A DNA stretch of 64,000 nt from Taibaiella chishuiensis (GTDB lineage Bacteria; Bacteroidota; Bacteroidia; Chitinophagales; Chitinophagaceae). Shown here piece after piece: positions 1 through 8,742 of the stretch. The position numbers and the translations under genes were made by a program. The stretch spans positions 153,940-217,939 of the forward strand of contig NZ_PYGD01000009.1 in the NCBI RefSeq assembly GCF_003014535.1, in the 5' to 3' direction. The stretch's first letter is position 1, and every line of letters starts with the position of its first letter. The notes under the pieces are model-generated. The model had not been told where the DNA came from and did not search any database. It saw only the letters and a program-made list of their open reading frames with translations.

Positions 1-36
1 GCAGAGGAATACTGGCCGATTCTGCATAAATAAATT

Positions 37-44
37 TACATTTG
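37..44 (+). promoter_or_regulatory. -7 promoter box of cmk
   Basis: TACATTTG matches the known Bacteroidota sigma-A -7 consensus TAnnTTTG (usually paired with a TTG near -33). It lies 59 bases before the cmk start. No clear -33 element is visible. Other -7 boxes listed below are judged against this same consensus. Confidence 0.55.
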
Positions 45-103
45 CATAGAGAAAAACACCCGTTGTTGTTACCGGAAAGTGTTATTAATACCCAAGGTAT
101 TTT

Positions 104-802
104 ATGAAAATAATTATTGCGATAGATGGTTTTTCTTCCTGCGGGAAGAGTACCCTGGCCAAGGAGCTGGCCGAACAGCTGCACTATACGTTTATCGATA
201 CCGGCGCCATGTACCGGGCCATTACCCTGTACCTGATCCGCGAAAATGTTTCGCTTAAAAACGTGGAAGAGATCAACGAAGCACTGAAGAATATCCATTT
301 ACATTTTGAAACGCACCCCGAAACCGGTAAATCGGAGATTTATCTCAACGACGAAAACGTGTCCCGCCATATCCGCGATATGATCGTTGCCGATAAGGTA
401 AGCGAAGTAGCTGCCATTAAAGAAGTGCGCACCTTTGCCGTGGCCCAGCAGCAAAAAATGGGTAAACGTAAAGGCCTGGTAATGGATGGCCGTGATATCG
501 GTACCGTTGTGTTTCCCGATGCGGAACTGAAAATATTTATGACCGCCGACCCCGAGATCCGCGTAAAACGCAGGTTCCAGGAGATGTATGCCATCAATCC
601 CGATATTACCCTCGACGAAGTAAGGCATAACCTGGAGTTGCGCGATTATATCGACAGCAACCGCGAAGAGAGCCCCCTGCGCCGTGCCGATGATGCCCGC
701 CTGCTGGACAACAGCGAGATGACGCGCGAGGCGCAGCTGAAACTGGCCCTGCAATGGGTGGCCGAAGCCAAGGTGGCGAACGAAGAGAAGACGCCTGCAT
801 GA
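104..802 (+). CDS. cmk: Cytidylate kinase
   Basis: Transfers phosphate from ATP to CMP or dCMP in cytoplasmic pyrimidine nucleotide synthesis. The 232-residue protein has the P-loop GFSSCGKS at residues 9-16, the family motif DTGAMYRA near 32-39, DGRDIGTVVFPDA in the middle (NMP-binding and catalytic region) and an RRADDA-like C-terminal lid motif. The length is normal for the family. The ATG start at 104 follows a candidate promoter at 37-44. The gene stands alone and converges on the TolB-like gene, the two sharing a bidirectional terminator at 838-868. Confidence 0.96.
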   Translation: MKIIIAIDGFSSCGKSTLAKELAEQLHYTFIDTGAMYRAITLYLIRENVSLKNVEEINEALKNIHLHFETHPETGKSEIYLNDENVSRHIRDMIVADKVSEVAAIKEVRTFAVAQQQKMGKRKGLVMDGRDIGTVVFPDAELKIFMTADPEIRVKRRFQEMYAINPDITLDEVRHNLELRDYIDSNREESPLRRADDARLLDNSEMTREAQLKLALQWVAEAKVANEEKTPA

Positions 803-837
803 AATGCTAAAACGAACGGTAAACATTCATAAAGAAA

Positions 838-868
838 GCCCCGCTGATTCGATCAGCGGGGCCTTTTG
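838..868. terminator. Bidirectional intrinsic terminator, cmk / TolB-like gene
   Basis: A GC-rich stem of about 11 bp (GCCCCGCTGAT with its complement) has a three-base TCG loop. It is followed by TTTTGTT on the plus strand and by TTTCTTT on the minus strand, so it can serve both convergent genes. Confidence 0.85.
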
Positions 869-885
869 TTATATACTGCCGGTGA

Positions 886-1965
886 TTAATCCACCCAGTC
901 GCAGATAAAAATATTGGTATCGTGCGTGCCGCCGTTATTGCGGTTGGAGCTAAAGATCAGTTTTTTGCCATCGGGCGAGAACATCGGGAAGGCATCGAAG
1001 CCATTGTCGCGGGATATCTTTTCCAGGTTGTTACCATCGAGGTCTACGATATAGATATTGAAGGGGAAGCCGTGTTTGTACTCGTGGTTCGAAGCAAAAA
1101 TAATGTGCTTGCCATCAGGGGTAAAGTTAGGCGCCCAGTTGGCCTGGCCCAGGCGGGTGATCTGTTTTACATCGCTGCCGTCGGCATTGGCGGTAAATAC
1201 TTCCATTTGAGTGGGCATTACCAGGCCTTGTTTCAGCAGGTCTTTGTAGGCATCCAGCTCTTCGCCGGGCTGGGGGCGGGATGCGCGCCATACGATCTTG
1301 CTGCCATCCGGCGAAAACCAGGCGCCGCCATCGTATCCGGGGGCATCGGTAATCTGTTTTACATTGCTGCCGTCGATATCCATGGTATACAGGTCGAGGT
1401 CGCCGTTGCGCATCGAGGTAAAGATAATCTTATCGCCTTTAGGAGATACAACGGCCTCGCCATCGTAGCCCGGTTCGTTGGTCAGCTGTTTTACGATCTT
1501 ACCATTCAGGTCGGCTACAAATATATCGTAACCCTCGTAGATGGGCCATACGTACTTCTTGGTTACATTGCGATCGGGCACCGGCGGACAATCGGCGCTG
1601 GCCAGGTGGGTAGAGGCATACAGCACATGCTTGTTGTCGGGCATAATATAGGCGCAGGTCGTGCGGCCTTTGCCGGTGCTTACCAGTTTGGGTTTAAAGG
1701 CTTCCTTAGCCGATTTAGGCAGTACGGCATAAAAGATCTGGTCGCAGGGTACGCCGTCTTTAGGTGCGGTGCGTTGGAAGGAAATAGCCTTGCCGTTATT
1801 GCTGAAATAAGCTTCCGCATTATCGCCGCCAAAAGTAAGCTGGCGGATATTTTTGAAATGTTTTTCACCGGGAAAGGTAAGACCGGTTTCGGATTTCGTC
1901 TGCGGTTGCGCAAAAACGCTGCAGCTGATCATACTCACGCTGCAAAGCATAGCTAATTTCTTCAT
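886..1965 (-). CDS. TolB-like periplasmic beta-propeller protein (PD40 repeats)
   Basis: A 359-residue exported protein. Residues 1-20 form a signal peptide (KK, hydrophobic core, cleavage after VFAQ). The rest is made of WD40-like PD40 repeats of the form FSPDGKKLIFSSNR and SPKGDKIIFTS, each followed by IYxxDxDG segments, as in the TolB C-terminal propeller. The TolB N-terminal domain is absent and there is no Pal/Tol gene nearby, so it should not be called TolB. Its ligand or partner is not shown by the sequence. The gene is monocistronic with a -7 box at 1983-1990. Related proteins in Bacteroidota are often fused to peptidase domains, but none is present here. Confidence 0.82.
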   Translation of the reverse strand: MKKLAMLCSVSMISCSVFAQPQTKSETGLTFPGEKHFKNIRQLTFGGDNAEAYFSNNGKAISFQRTAPKDGVPCDQIFYAVLPKSAKEAFKPKLVSTGKGRTTCAYIMPDNKHVLYASTHLASADCPPVPDRNVTKKYVWPIYEGYDIFVADLNGKIVKQLTNEPGYDGEAVVSPKGDKIIFTSMRNGDLDLYTMDIDGSNVKQITDAPGYDGGAWFSPDGSKIVWRASRPQPGEELDAYKDLLKQGLVMPTQMEVFTANADGSDVKQITRLGQANWAPNFTPDGKHIIFASNHEYKHGFPFNIYIVDLDGNNLEKISRDNGFDAFPMFSPDGKKLIFSSNRNNGGTHDTNIFICDWVD

Positions 1966-1982
1966 GCAAATAAAAATTTTTG

Positions 1983-1990
1983 CAAAGGTA
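1983..1990 (-). promoter_or_regulatory. -7 promoter box of the TolB-like gene
   Basis: TACCTTTG on the minus strand, ending 18 bases before the ATG at 1965. Confidence 0.55.
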
Positions 1991-2025
1991 AGTTATACCA
2001 TGCAGGGCCGGGCCATACGGGCATA

Positions 2026-2056
2026 AAAAAAGCCTTCCCGCTGGGGGAAGGCTTTC
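2026..2056 (-). terminator. Terminator of secDF
   Basis: AGCCTTCCC and its complement around a short GC loop. On the minus strand it is followed by a run of T residues (the plus-strand A run at 2024-2030). Confidence 0.8.
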
Positions 2057-2073
2057 TTATATTGTTGCAGCAA

Positions 2074-5000
2074 TTACGCTTGCTCTTTCAGTTGTTTGAT
2101 ACGCTCTTCTTTATCTTCTTCGATCCTTAAAGAATCGCTCTTGTCGAGGTCAACCAGTACCGGCGCCGCAACGAAGATGGAAGAATAAGTACCGGCCAGT
2201 ACACCGATCGCCATCGCGAAGGCAAAACCACGGAGGGCTTCACCACCGAAGATGAACAGGATCACGGCGGTCAGGAATACCGTAAGCGATGTCATAATGG
2301 TACGGCTCAGGGTATCGTTGATCGCGTGGTTAACGATCTCTTTCTTGTTACCGTTCGGATCCTTACGGAAGTATTCCCTTACACGGTCAAACACGATCAC
2401 GGTATCGTTCATCGAGAAGCCGATTACGGTCAGTACCGCAGCGATAAAGTGCTGGTCGATTTCGAGTGCGAAAGGCACGATATCTTTAAAGAAGGAGAAC
2501 ACCGCCAGGGTAATGGCCACGTCATGCACCAGGGCCACGATGGTACCCATAGAGTACTGCCATTTACGGAAACGTACAAAGATGTAGATAAAGATCGCCA
2601 GTACCGCTACTGCAGTTGCCGTTACGGCACCTTTCTTCAGGTCGTCGGAGATGGTCGGTAATACGGTCTGCGTGCTCTGTACATATTTGGTGGCAAAGGT
2701 GTTCAGGTCTACATTGGCAGGGATGAAATGTTCTGCTTTCAGACCGTCATACAGTTTGCCCAGTACTTCGCTTTCCACCTGGGGACCGGATTTTTCAATC
2801 ATGTAATCGGTAGTGATGTTCAGCTGGTCACTTACACCGATCTTTTTCACCACAGGGTATTTACCCAGGTGGGCGTTTAATTTTTCCCTTACTTCCGTTT
2901 CTTTCTGAGGCTGGTCAAATTTGATGGTATAGCTACGGCCACCGTCAAACTCCACACCATAGTCGAAACCATGGATCAGGGAAGCGAAACCGGCAATGAT
3001 CAGGATCGAAGAGATCACATAGGAGATCTTACGTTTCTCGATAAAGTGGAATTTCGCTTTCTGGAAGATAGACTTGGACAGGCCGGTGAAGTATTTGAAG
3101 TGACGGCCACGACGCATGTAGATGTCGGTGATCAGGCGGGATACGAGGATACCGGTGAACAGGGACAGTAACAGGGCAATGATCTGTGTAGTGGCAAAAC
3201 CTTTGATCGGGCCGAGACCGAACACCAGCAGTACTACTGCTGTGATCAGGCTGGTGATGTGACCATCGAGAATAGGTGCATAGGACCTGCGGTAACCTTT
3301 GCTAACGGCTTCTTCGTAAGTGTCGCCGAGTGCAAGCTCTTCCTTGATCCTTTCAAAGATAATTACGTTGGTATCTACCGCCATACCGATACCCAGTACG
3401 ATACCGGCGATACCGGCCATAGTGAGCGTAGCGCCAAGGTTAGACAGTACGCCGAAGGTAAACAGCATGTTGAGGATGAGGGCGATGTTGGCTACGATAC
3501 CACCGGTATTGTAGTACACGATCATCAGCACGAAGATCACGAGGAAGGCTACGATAAACGACTCGATACCACCATCGATAGATTCCTGGCCCAGGGTAGG
3601 ACCTACAACCTGCTCCTGTACGATTTTTGCAGGGGCTTCCAGTTTACCGGTCTGCAGGATATTGGCGAGGTCGGTACCATCTTTCGCGGTAAAGTTACCG
3701 GTGATGGAAGAAGTACCGCCGTTGATTTCGTTCTGTACGGTAGGGGCAGAGTATACAAAGTCGTCGAGGGTAATAGCGATTGGCTTACCGATATTGGCTT
3801 TGGTCAGGCGGGCCCACAGTGCGGTACCCTGCTGGTCCATTACCAGTTGGATCTCGGCTTTGCCATTTTGCTGGTAGTCGAATTTAGCGCTCTTAACGCG
3901 GTCGCCTTCCAGTTTGGCATCATCGCTGCCGTTTACGGTTTTGATCGCATAAACGCCATAAGGTACGCGGGGATCGTTTTTCTTATCGGCAGTAACACCA
4001 GGATACTCACCCAGCAGGAATTTGATATTGGAAGGGAACTGGTTCTTAACGACATCCAGTTTCAGGTATTCCATCAGCTTATTCGCATCTTTTTTCATTA
4101 CCGCACCTACGATCACGGCGTCTACAAACTGGCCGGATTGCATATCTACGATAGGCTGCATGATTGAGAACAGATCATCTTCTTTTTTATCACCGATTGC
4201 AGCAGGTGATTGGGCAGCGCCCTTAGAAGTGTCGTCTTTGGCCAGCAGGCTGCTTAAGCTACCGGTATCAGTAGTGGCAGGAGCTGCCGCTGCTACTTTG
4301 CCGGTATCTGTTTTACCGGTATCTGCTTTAGCTACTACGGCAGTATCTTTTGGCGCTTCGGCCTTACCGCCTTTCAGGTAATTTTTCAGTACGGTATTGG
4401 CTTTGATCAGGTACTGTGCCATTTCCTGGTTGGTAGCTACTTCCCAGAACTGCAGTTTGGCTGTAGCCTGGAGGTATTTACGTACGGACTCGGGGTTTTT
4501 AACACCGGCCAGTTCCACGGTAATGATACCCTTGTTCTCGTCGAGGTTAATGCTTGGCTGGGATACGCCGAATTTATCGATACGTTTGCTCAGTACGTTG
4601 TAGGTACGTTTGATGGCTTCTTTGGCTTCGGCACGGATCACGGAAAGCACCTGCTCGTTGCTGGAGCTCAGGGTGATCTTGGGTTGCGATGCCTTAGTGA
4701 ACAATACTGCCAGTTTACCGTTAGGATTTACCTGCTGGTAGGCTTGTCCGAAGAGCTTCACAAAGTCGGCCTCGCTGTTGGCTTTCATGCGTACAGCTTC
4801 GGCGATAGCGCGCTGCAGGCCCGGATCTTTGGGGTTATTACTCATGGATTCTACCAGACCGTCCAGCCCGACTTCAAGCGTTACGCTCATACCTCCCTGG
4901 AGGTCGAGACCCAGCTGCAGTTCTTTTTCTTTAACCTCCTGGTAGGTATATTTCATACCCAGGAAGTTAAACACGGTTTCACCGCGAAGACTGTCGGTAA

Positions 5001-5196
5001 TGTGCTGGTAGGCTTTGTCGAGCAGCAGTTCCCGGTCAACGCCTTTAGCGTCGGGCGCGGTACTGTTGACAAACTTCTCTGACTGAGCGTTTACTTTTTT
5101 CTCAACGTTATGGCCGATGAAGGTGAATGAGAGCCGCCATAACGAAAAGAGGATCAGGGCTGCGGTAAAAAATTTTACCATTCCTTTAAGCTGCAT
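2074..5196 (-). CDS. secDF: Protein translocase subunit SecDF (fused SecD-SecF)
   Basis: An inner-membrane RND-type protein that uses the proton motive force to help Sec-dependent export. It has 1040 residues, the fused form usual in Bacteroidota. The SecD half has an N-terminal membrane helix (8-28), the GLDLQGG motif at 96-102 and the membrane signature GIGMAVDTNVIIFERI near 605-620. The SecF half starts near 735 with VEFDGGR near 750 and VIGFSMNDTVIVFDRV near 922-937. A low-complexity linker rich in Ala, Thr, Lys and Asp with repeated DTGK units (about 272-345) interrupts the periplasmic region. The gene has its own -7 box at 5241-5248 and a terminator at 2026-2056. Confidence 0.96.
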   Translation of the reverse strand: MQLKGMVKFFTAALILFSLWRLSFTFIGHNVEKKVNAQSEKFVNSTAPDAKGVDRELLLDKAYQHITDSLRGETVFNFLGMKYTYQEVKEKELQLGLDLQGGMSVTLEVGLDGLVESMSNNPKDPGLQRAIAEAVRMKANSEADFVKLFGQAYQQVNPNGKLAVLFTKASQPKITLSSSNEQVLSVIRAEAKEAIKRTYNVLSKRIDKFGVSQPSINLDENKGIITVELAGVKNPESVRKYLQATAKLQFWEVATNQEMAQYLIKANTVLKNYLKGGKAEAPKDTAVVAKADTGKTDTGKVAAAAPATTDTGSLSSLLAKDDTSKGAAQSPAAIGDKKEDDLFSIMQPIVDMQSGQFVDAVIVGAVMKKDANKLMEYLKLDVVKNQFPSNIKFLLGEYPGVTADKKNDPRVPYGVYAIKTVNGSDDAKLEGDRVKSAKFDYQQNGKAEIQLVMDQQGTALWARLTKANIGKPIAITLDDFVYSAPTVQNEINGGTSSITGNFTAKDGTDLANILQTGKLEAPAKIVQEQVVGPTLGQESIDGGIESFIVAFLVIFVLMIVYYNTGGIVANIALILNMLFTFGVLSNLGATLTMAGIAGIVLGIGMAVDTNVIIFERIKEELALGDTYEEAVSKGYRRSYAPILDGHITSLITAVVLLVFGLGPIKGFATTQIIALLLSLFTGILVSRLITDIYMRRGRHFKYFTGLSKSIFQKAKFHFIEKRKISYVISSILIIAGFASLIHGFDYGVEFDGGRSYTIKFDQPQKETEVREKLNAHLGKYPVVKKIGVSDQLNITTDYMIEKSGPQVESEVLGKLYDGLKAEHFIPANVDLNTFATKYVQSTQTVLPTISDDLKKGAVTATAVAVLAIFIYIFVRFRKWQYSMGTIVALVHDVAITLAVFSFFKDIVPFALEIDQHFIAAVLTVIGFSMNDTVIVFDRVREYFRKDPNGNKKEIVNHAINDTLSRTIMTSLTVFLTAVILFIFGGEALRGFAFAMAIGVLAGTYSSIFVAAPVLVDLDKSDSLRIEEDKEERIKQLKEQA

Positions 5197-5240
5197 AGGT
5201 AATCTGTTAGATCAGTAATGAAATTTTTTGAATAAGTTCG

Positions 5241-5248
5241 CAAAGATA
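5241..5248 (-). promoter_or_regulatory. -7 promoter box of secDF
   Basis: TATCTTTG on the minus strand, ending 44 bases before the secDF ATG at 5196. A TTG lies about 23 bases further upstream, slightly longer than the usual spacing. Confidence 0.5.
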
Positions 5249-5403
5249 GTATTTAATTATAAAAAAATTAGCAATGATTTTGGATGCTGTTTTTTGGAAT
5301 AATTACATATTTATCGTATTGTAGAAAAAGGTAAAACAAGTGTTTTATTTGCATAATCTGAGCACTTTTTTGTTACTTATTTTTAAATTAATATTGCCGG
5401 TAT

Positions 5404-5775
5404 ATGCGCACTCCTTCTGGCTTTTACCGTTTACTCCCCCTGTTGCTCCTTCTTTTTTTTGCGGCCTGCAGTCCCCGGCTCGAGGAGCGTGGACGGGCGT
5501 CTTATTATGCAAAATCGTTCCAGGGGCGTAAGACGGCCAATGGCGAAACCTTCCGCCAGGGCAGGCGTACCGCAGCTCATAAGACCCTGCCTTTCGGCAC
5601 AAAGGTTAGGGTGACGAACCTGAAAAACGGGAAAACGGTTAAAGTAAGGATCAACGACCGCGGGCCTTTTGTAAGCGGCCGGGTAATCGACCTCAGCCGC
5701 AAAGCCGCGCGCAGACTGGGTATGCTCGATGATGGCGTGGCCGAAGTAAGGCTCAGCTACAAGAAGAAAAAGTAG
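5404..5775 (+). CDS. RlpA-like lipoprotein (double-psi beta-barrel)
   Basis: A short septal-ring RlpA-type protein of 123 residues. Residues 1-22 form a lipoprotein signal with the lipobox FAAC (Cys22). The remainder is the double-psi barrel: [19 protein letters not shown], the FGTKVRVTN segment, then INDRGPF and [15 protein letters not shown]. The catalytic-type Asp of NDRGPF and the His of the AHKTLPFG segment are present, so lytic transglycosylase activity on peptidoglycan is possible. There is no SPOR domain, which normally directs RlpA to denuded glycan at the septum, so septal targeting cannot be assumed. The flanking genes are not cell-wall genes. Confidence 0.88.
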   Translation: MRTPSGFYRLLPLLLLLFFAACSPRLEERGRASYYAKSFQGRKTANGETFRQGRRTAAHKTLPFGTKVRVTNLKNGKTVKVRINDRGPFVSGRVIDLSRKAARRLGMLDDGVAEVRLSYKKKK

Positions 5776-5797
5776 TGGGGGAGCATCGGGCGGGCAT

Positions 5798-5825
5798 AAA
5801 AAAGTCCCGGCATAACTGCCGGGAC
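5798..5825 (-). terminator. Terminator of rpmE
   Basis: A perfect stem GTCCCGGCA / TGCCGGGAC with the loop TAAC. A plus-strand A run at 5798-5803 gives the T tail on the minus strand, so it terminates the L31 gene. It may also stop transcription of the convergent RlpA gene. Confidence 0.85.
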
Positions 5826-5850
5826 CAGACAAATATTTCCAGTTTGGGAA

Positions 5851-6102
5851 TTAGTCTTTTTTCGCGTAACGCTTTTTGAACTTTTCGATACGGCCGGCAG
5901 TATCAATGAACATAGATTTACCGGTGTAGAAAGGGTGTGAAGTGTTGGAGATCTCCACTTTGATCAGCGGATACTCGTTACCATCTTCCCAGGTAATGGT
6001 TTCACGGCTGGGAGCAGTAGAACGCGTAATGAATGTGTGGTCGTTAGACATGTCTTTGAACACGACTAAACGGTAATTTTCAGGATGAACACCTTTTTTC
6101 AT
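5851..6102 (-). CDS. rpmE2: Large ribosomal subunit protein bL31, type B
   Basis: An 83-residue ribosomal protein L31. It starts [11 protein letters not shown], has the conserved [11 protein letters not shown] segment near 53-63 and ends with the basic tail KKRYAKKD. The CxxC zinc pairs of type A L31 are absent, so this is the zinc-independent type B form. It is a single-gene unit with a -7 box at 6153-6160 and a strong terminator. Confidence 0.95.
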   Translation of the reverse strand: MKKGVHPENYRLVVFKDMSNDHTFITRSTAPSRETITWEDGNEYPLIKVEISNTSHPFYTGKSMFIDTAGRIEKFKKRYAKKD

Positions 6103-6152
6103 TATTGAAATATTTTTAGAGCATGGTTTCTAATCATGCGTAAATAAGGCTG

Positions 6153-6160
6153 CAAAGGTA
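6153..6160 (-). promoter_or_regulatory. -7 promoter box of rpmE2
   Basis: TACCTTTG on the minus strand, 50 bases upstream of the L31 start. Confidence 0.55.
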
Positions 6161-6300
6161 ACATTATTTTTAATTGCGGCAAAAAAATATACATGCCCCC
6201 GGCGGGGCCCAGGCTATGTCCCGCCCGCTACAGCCGCAGAATGACTATCTTTTCGGGCTTAAAATAATAAAATAGTAATAAGTTCGTTCTGATAACTTAG

Positions 6301-6308
6301 TACCTTTG
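6301..6308 (+). promoter_or_regulatory. -7 promoter box of the small membrane protein gene
   Basis: TACCTTTG, 22 bases before the ATG at 6331. Confidence 0.55.
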
Positions 6309-6330
6309 CTCCTCAAATCAAAAATTGTCC

Positions 6331-6708
6331 ATGACGCGTTCTTTCGTTATATCCGTAGTTGTCGCAGCGCTTTTACTTGCCGGTCTTGTTTTTTACCTGC
6401 ACAGCCAGAACCCTGCCTACGATATGACCTCCCTGATGATTGGTAATGCCATCCTGGCTGCCGTGTCGCTTACCTCCTTCTACATCATCAGCCAGGGCAT
6501 GAAAACAGGCAATGCCAACGCCTTCGTTAGGTCCAAGCTTACAGGCACCATGATGAAGTTTTTTGTGTGCATCGCGGTGCTCCTGATTTATATATTTGTT
6601 AAAGAAAAAATTGTTCATAAACCTTCCTTATTTTTGTTTTTAGGCATGTACATCGTGTATTCTGCAATAGAAGCGGTACCGCTTTCACGAATGGCTAAAA
6701 AGGTCTGA
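6331..6708 (+). CDS. Small four-helix membrane protein, function unknown
   Basis: A 125-residue protein with four predicted membrane helices: about 5-24 (VVVAALLLAGLVFYL), 33-54, 74-92 and 97-116. A basic loop (MKTGNANAFVRSKLTG) sits between helices two and three. I chose the ATG at 6331 over an in-frame TTG six bases upstream. The layout, with a charged loop before the third helix, recalls AtpI-like proteins of Bacteroidota, but no ATP synthase genes are near and I do not assign that role. It is followed after 11 bases by the SprT-like gene and is probably cotranscribed with it. Confidence 0.7.
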   Translation: MTRSFVISVVVAALLLAGLVFYLHSQNPAYDMTSLMIGNAILAAVSLTSFYIISQGMKTGNANAFVRSKLTGTMMKFFVCIAVLLIYIFVKEKIVHKPSLFLFLGMYIVYSAIEAVPLSRMAKKV

Positions 6709-6719
6709 TATCAAAGTTT

Positions 6720-7352
6720 ATGGGCAAGCAGGAAGCTCCATTTATAATGCTGGAGCAGTTTTTACCGGAGGGCACGTACAAAAAAATAGCATCCTATTTC
6801 AAAGAATACGATATCCATCTCAGCATTACCCACGACAGGGCCACCATCCTGGGTGATTACCGTACGCCAACCAAAGATTATCCCATACACCGCATCAGCA
6901 TCAACGGTTCCCTGAATCCCTACAGCTTCCTGATTACCCTGCTGCACGAGCTGGCCCATATGCTTACCTATATCCAGTACAAAAGGGGCATACAGCCCCA
7001 TGGTAAGGAATGGAAAGCCATATTTGCCGGTTTGCTCAGCAAATACATGGGGCGGGGTATTTTTCCCGATAACGTGGAAGAGGCGCTTACGCAATCGCTG
7101 AGCAGCATTAAAGCCTCGACCTGCAGCGATCCCAACCTGTACCGCGCGCTTAAAAAGCACGACCGCCGGCAAAAATTTATGCGCCTGGTGGAGGACATTC
7201 CGCTGAACGAACACTTTCAAACCCTTGATGGCCGTACGTTTCAGAAAATCGAGAAGCTGCGCACGCGCTTCCGCTGCCGCGAGGTAAAAACGGGGCATCT
7301 CTACCTGTTCCCGGCCATTGCCGAGGTAAAACTGGTGCAGGCCCAGGGCTGA
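6720..7352 (+). CDS. SprT-like zinc metalloprotease-fold protein
   Basis: A 210-residue member of the SprT-like (DUF45-related) family. The zinc site is clear: HELAH at 76-80 and a third histidine at 94 in the QPHGKEWK segment. The C-terminal part (about 165-210) contains only one cysteine, so the four-Cys zinc ribbon of E. coli SprT or human Spartan is missing. The family includes DNA-protein crosslink proteases, but the substrate here is unknown. A second in-frame ATG at 6747 (MLEQFLPEG) could be the true start. The gene follows the small membrane protein gene closely. Confidence 0.82.
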   Translation: MGKQEAPFIMLEQFLPEGTYKKIASYFKEYDIHLSITHDRATILGDYRTPTKDYPIHRISINGSLNPYSFLITLLHELAHMLTYIQYKRGIQPHGKEWKAIFAGLLSKYMGRGIFPDNVEEALTQSLSSIKASTCSDPNLYRALKKHDRRQKFMRLVEDIPLNEHFQTLDGRTFQKIEKLRTRFRCREVKTGHLYLFPAIAEVKLVQAQG

Positions 7353-7397
7353 TCCGGCCTGCAGAATATTAAATTTGGTTTTTTTTCTATCTCTTCT

Positions 7398-7405
7398 TAC
7401 CTTTG
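7398..7405 (+). promoter_or_regulatory. Promoter of the rpsF-rpsR-rplI operon
   Basis: TACCTTTG with a TTG (7375-7377) 20 bases upstream, one of the best-spaced -33/-7 pairs in the window. It would start a leader of about 95 bases. Confidence 0.65.
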
Positions 7406-7418
7406 CCGTCCGAAAAAA

Positions 7419-7470
7419 TCCTCCGACCATTTCCGTTCGCGGACAATGACCACAAGTTGCAGTTGGAGGG
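7419..7470 (+). promoter_or_regulatory. Structured leader RNA of rpsF operon (putative S6:S18 leader)
   Basis: The untranslated leader can form a nine-pair helix (7419-7427 with 7462-7470, two of the nine pairs being G-U). It encloses a second stem TCCG / CGGA (7432-7435 with 7440-7443) capped by TTCG, and an unpaired CACAAG-containing segment on the 3' side. In many bacteria the S6:S18 complex represses its own operon by binding a leader that mimics its 16S rRNA site. This position and shape suggest the same control, but I could not test the match to the known consensus. Confidence 0.55.
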
Positions 7471-7505
7471 TTACAAGCGGATTCATTTTTTAAACAATTT
7501 TTTGC

Positions 7506-7889
7506 ATGGCAACAAACATCCAGAACTATGAGATGATGCTGATCTTCACGCCGGTACTGGCAGAAGAAGACTTCAAAAGCGCTCAGAAAAAGTTCACGTC
7601 CTTAATTAAGGAACATGGCGGGGAAATCGAGCATGAAAATGCTTGGGGATTGCGTTCACTGGCTTACCCGATCCAGAAAAAGACTACCGGTCTTTATTAC
7701 CTGGTAGAGTACAACGCTCCAACTGATCTTAATGCGAAACTGGAAACCCAGCTGAACCGTGATGAGACGATTATGCGTCATATGATCACGCACCTGGACA
7801 AATTTGCTTTGGAGTACACCAAGCGTAAGCGTAACGCTAAAGCGAAGTCAGAAGCTGAAACTGCAAAAGCTGAAGAAGCTGCATCCTAA
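7506..7889 (+). CDS. rpsF: Small ribosomal subunit protein bS6
   Basis: A 127-residue S6. It has the typical [12 protein letters not shown] start, the [19 protein letters not shown] central strand pair and the [10 protein letters not shown] segment, then an Ala/Lys/Glu-rich tail (about 108-127) that varies between species. S6 pairs with S18 on the 30S platform. It is the first gene of the rpsF-rpsR-rplI operon, the usual order with no ssb between. Confidence 0.97.
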   Translation: MATNIQNYEMMLIFTPVLAEEDFKSAQKKFTSLIKEHGGEIEHENAWGLRSLAYPIQKKTTGLYYLVEYNAPTDLNAKLETQLNRDETIMRHMITHLDKFALEYTKRKRNAKAKSEAETAKAEEAAS

Positions 7890-7909
7890 ACCCCTTTAAT
7901 TTTCCCGAA

Positions 7910-8176
7910 ATGGCAAGAGCTAACGATATTAAATACCTGACCACCACCCGCGTGGAAAAGCGCCAGAAAAAATACTGCCGCTTTAAAAAATTAGGCATCA
8001 AATACATCGACTATAAAGATGCCGAGTTTTTGAAAAAATTCCTGAACGAGCAAGGTAAAATGTTACCACGTCGTATTACAGGTACTTCTCTTAAATACCA
8101 GCGCAAACTGGGACATGCTGTTAAAAAGGCACGCCAGATGGCTATCCTGCCTTATGTAACTGACCTTTTAAAGTAA
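7910..8176 (+). CDS. rpsR: Small ribosomal subunit protein bS18
   Basis: An 88-residue S18 with the [18 protein letters not shown] segment, [16 protein letters not shown] (rRNA-binding core) and the [13 protein letters not shown]-terminus. It begins 20 bases after rpsF and ends 8 bases before rplI, so the three are one transcript. The binding partner is S6. Confidence 0.97.
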   Translation: MARANDIKYLTTTRVEKRQKKYCRFKKLGIKYIDYKDAEFLKKFLNEQGKMLPRRITGTSLKYQRKLGHAVKKARQMAILPYVTDLLK

Positions 8177-8184
8177 TATAAACA

Positions 8185-8631
8185 ATGGAAGTAATATTAA
8201 TAAAAGACGTAGATAACTTAGGCGCTGCCCACGAACTGGTGGAGGTGCGTCCCGGATATGCCCGTAACTACCTGATCCCTCAGAAGTATGCGATCGAGGC
8301 AAGCAGCTCTAACCGGAAAGTACTGGAAGAGCGCCGCAAAGTGCTGGCAAAACGCGAAGAAAAACTGATGGCCGAAATCGCTAAAGTATCCGAGGTGCTG
8401 AAAGCAGCTCCGGTTACCCTGGGCGCTAAAATCGGTGCAAGCGGTAAAATCTTCGGTTCTGTTACCCCAATCCAGATCGCACGCGCTATCCGCGAGCAGA
8501 AAGGATATGAGATCGACCGCCGTCGTATCAGCATCGTTGACGAAGTTAAAGAAGCTGGTACCTTCAAAGCGCAGATCGATTTCGGTAAAGAGAACGTACT
8601 GGAACTGGAATTCCAGGTAATTCCTGAATAA
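8185..8631 (+). CDS. rplI: Large ribosomal subunit protein bL9
   Basis: A 148-residue L9. The N-terminal domain has the family signature (MEVILIKDVDNLG, then RPGYARNYLIPQKYA at about 22-36). A long central helix (about 42-75, rich in Lys and Glu) links it to the C-terminal domain, which holds the GKIFGSVTP segment. It is the last gene of the operon, with a strong terminator directly after it. Confidence 0.97.
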   Translation: MEVILIKDVDNLGAAHELVEVRPGYARNYLIPQKYAIEASSSNRKVLEERRKVLAKREEKLMAEIAKVSEVLKAAPVTLGAKIGASGKIFGSVTPIQIARAIREQKGYEIDRRRISIVDEVKEAGTFKAQIDFGKENVLELEFQVIPE

Positions 8632-8653
8632 GATCCCGTTTAAAAATTTATAG

Positions 8654-8690
8654 GAAAGAGCCATCCGTAAGGATGGCTCTTTTTTTGTTG
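8654..8690 (+). terminator. Terminator of the rpsF-rpsR-rplI operon
   Basis: AAGAGCCATCC / GGATGGCTCTT stem with a GTAA loop and a run of seven or more T residues. Confidence 0.92.
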
Positions 8691-8742
8691 ATCTGGTTGT
8701 AGATCATTTCTCGCTGCGGGGTGGTCTATTTTCCTGACTTCG

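Noticed and set aside
922..1956. 344-codon open frame on the plus strand
   Set aside because: Antisense to the TolB-like gene, produced by its repeat composition.
7419..7470. rpsF leader hairpin as an intrinsic terminator
   Set aside because: No T run follows the nine-pair helix; a regulatory leader fits better.
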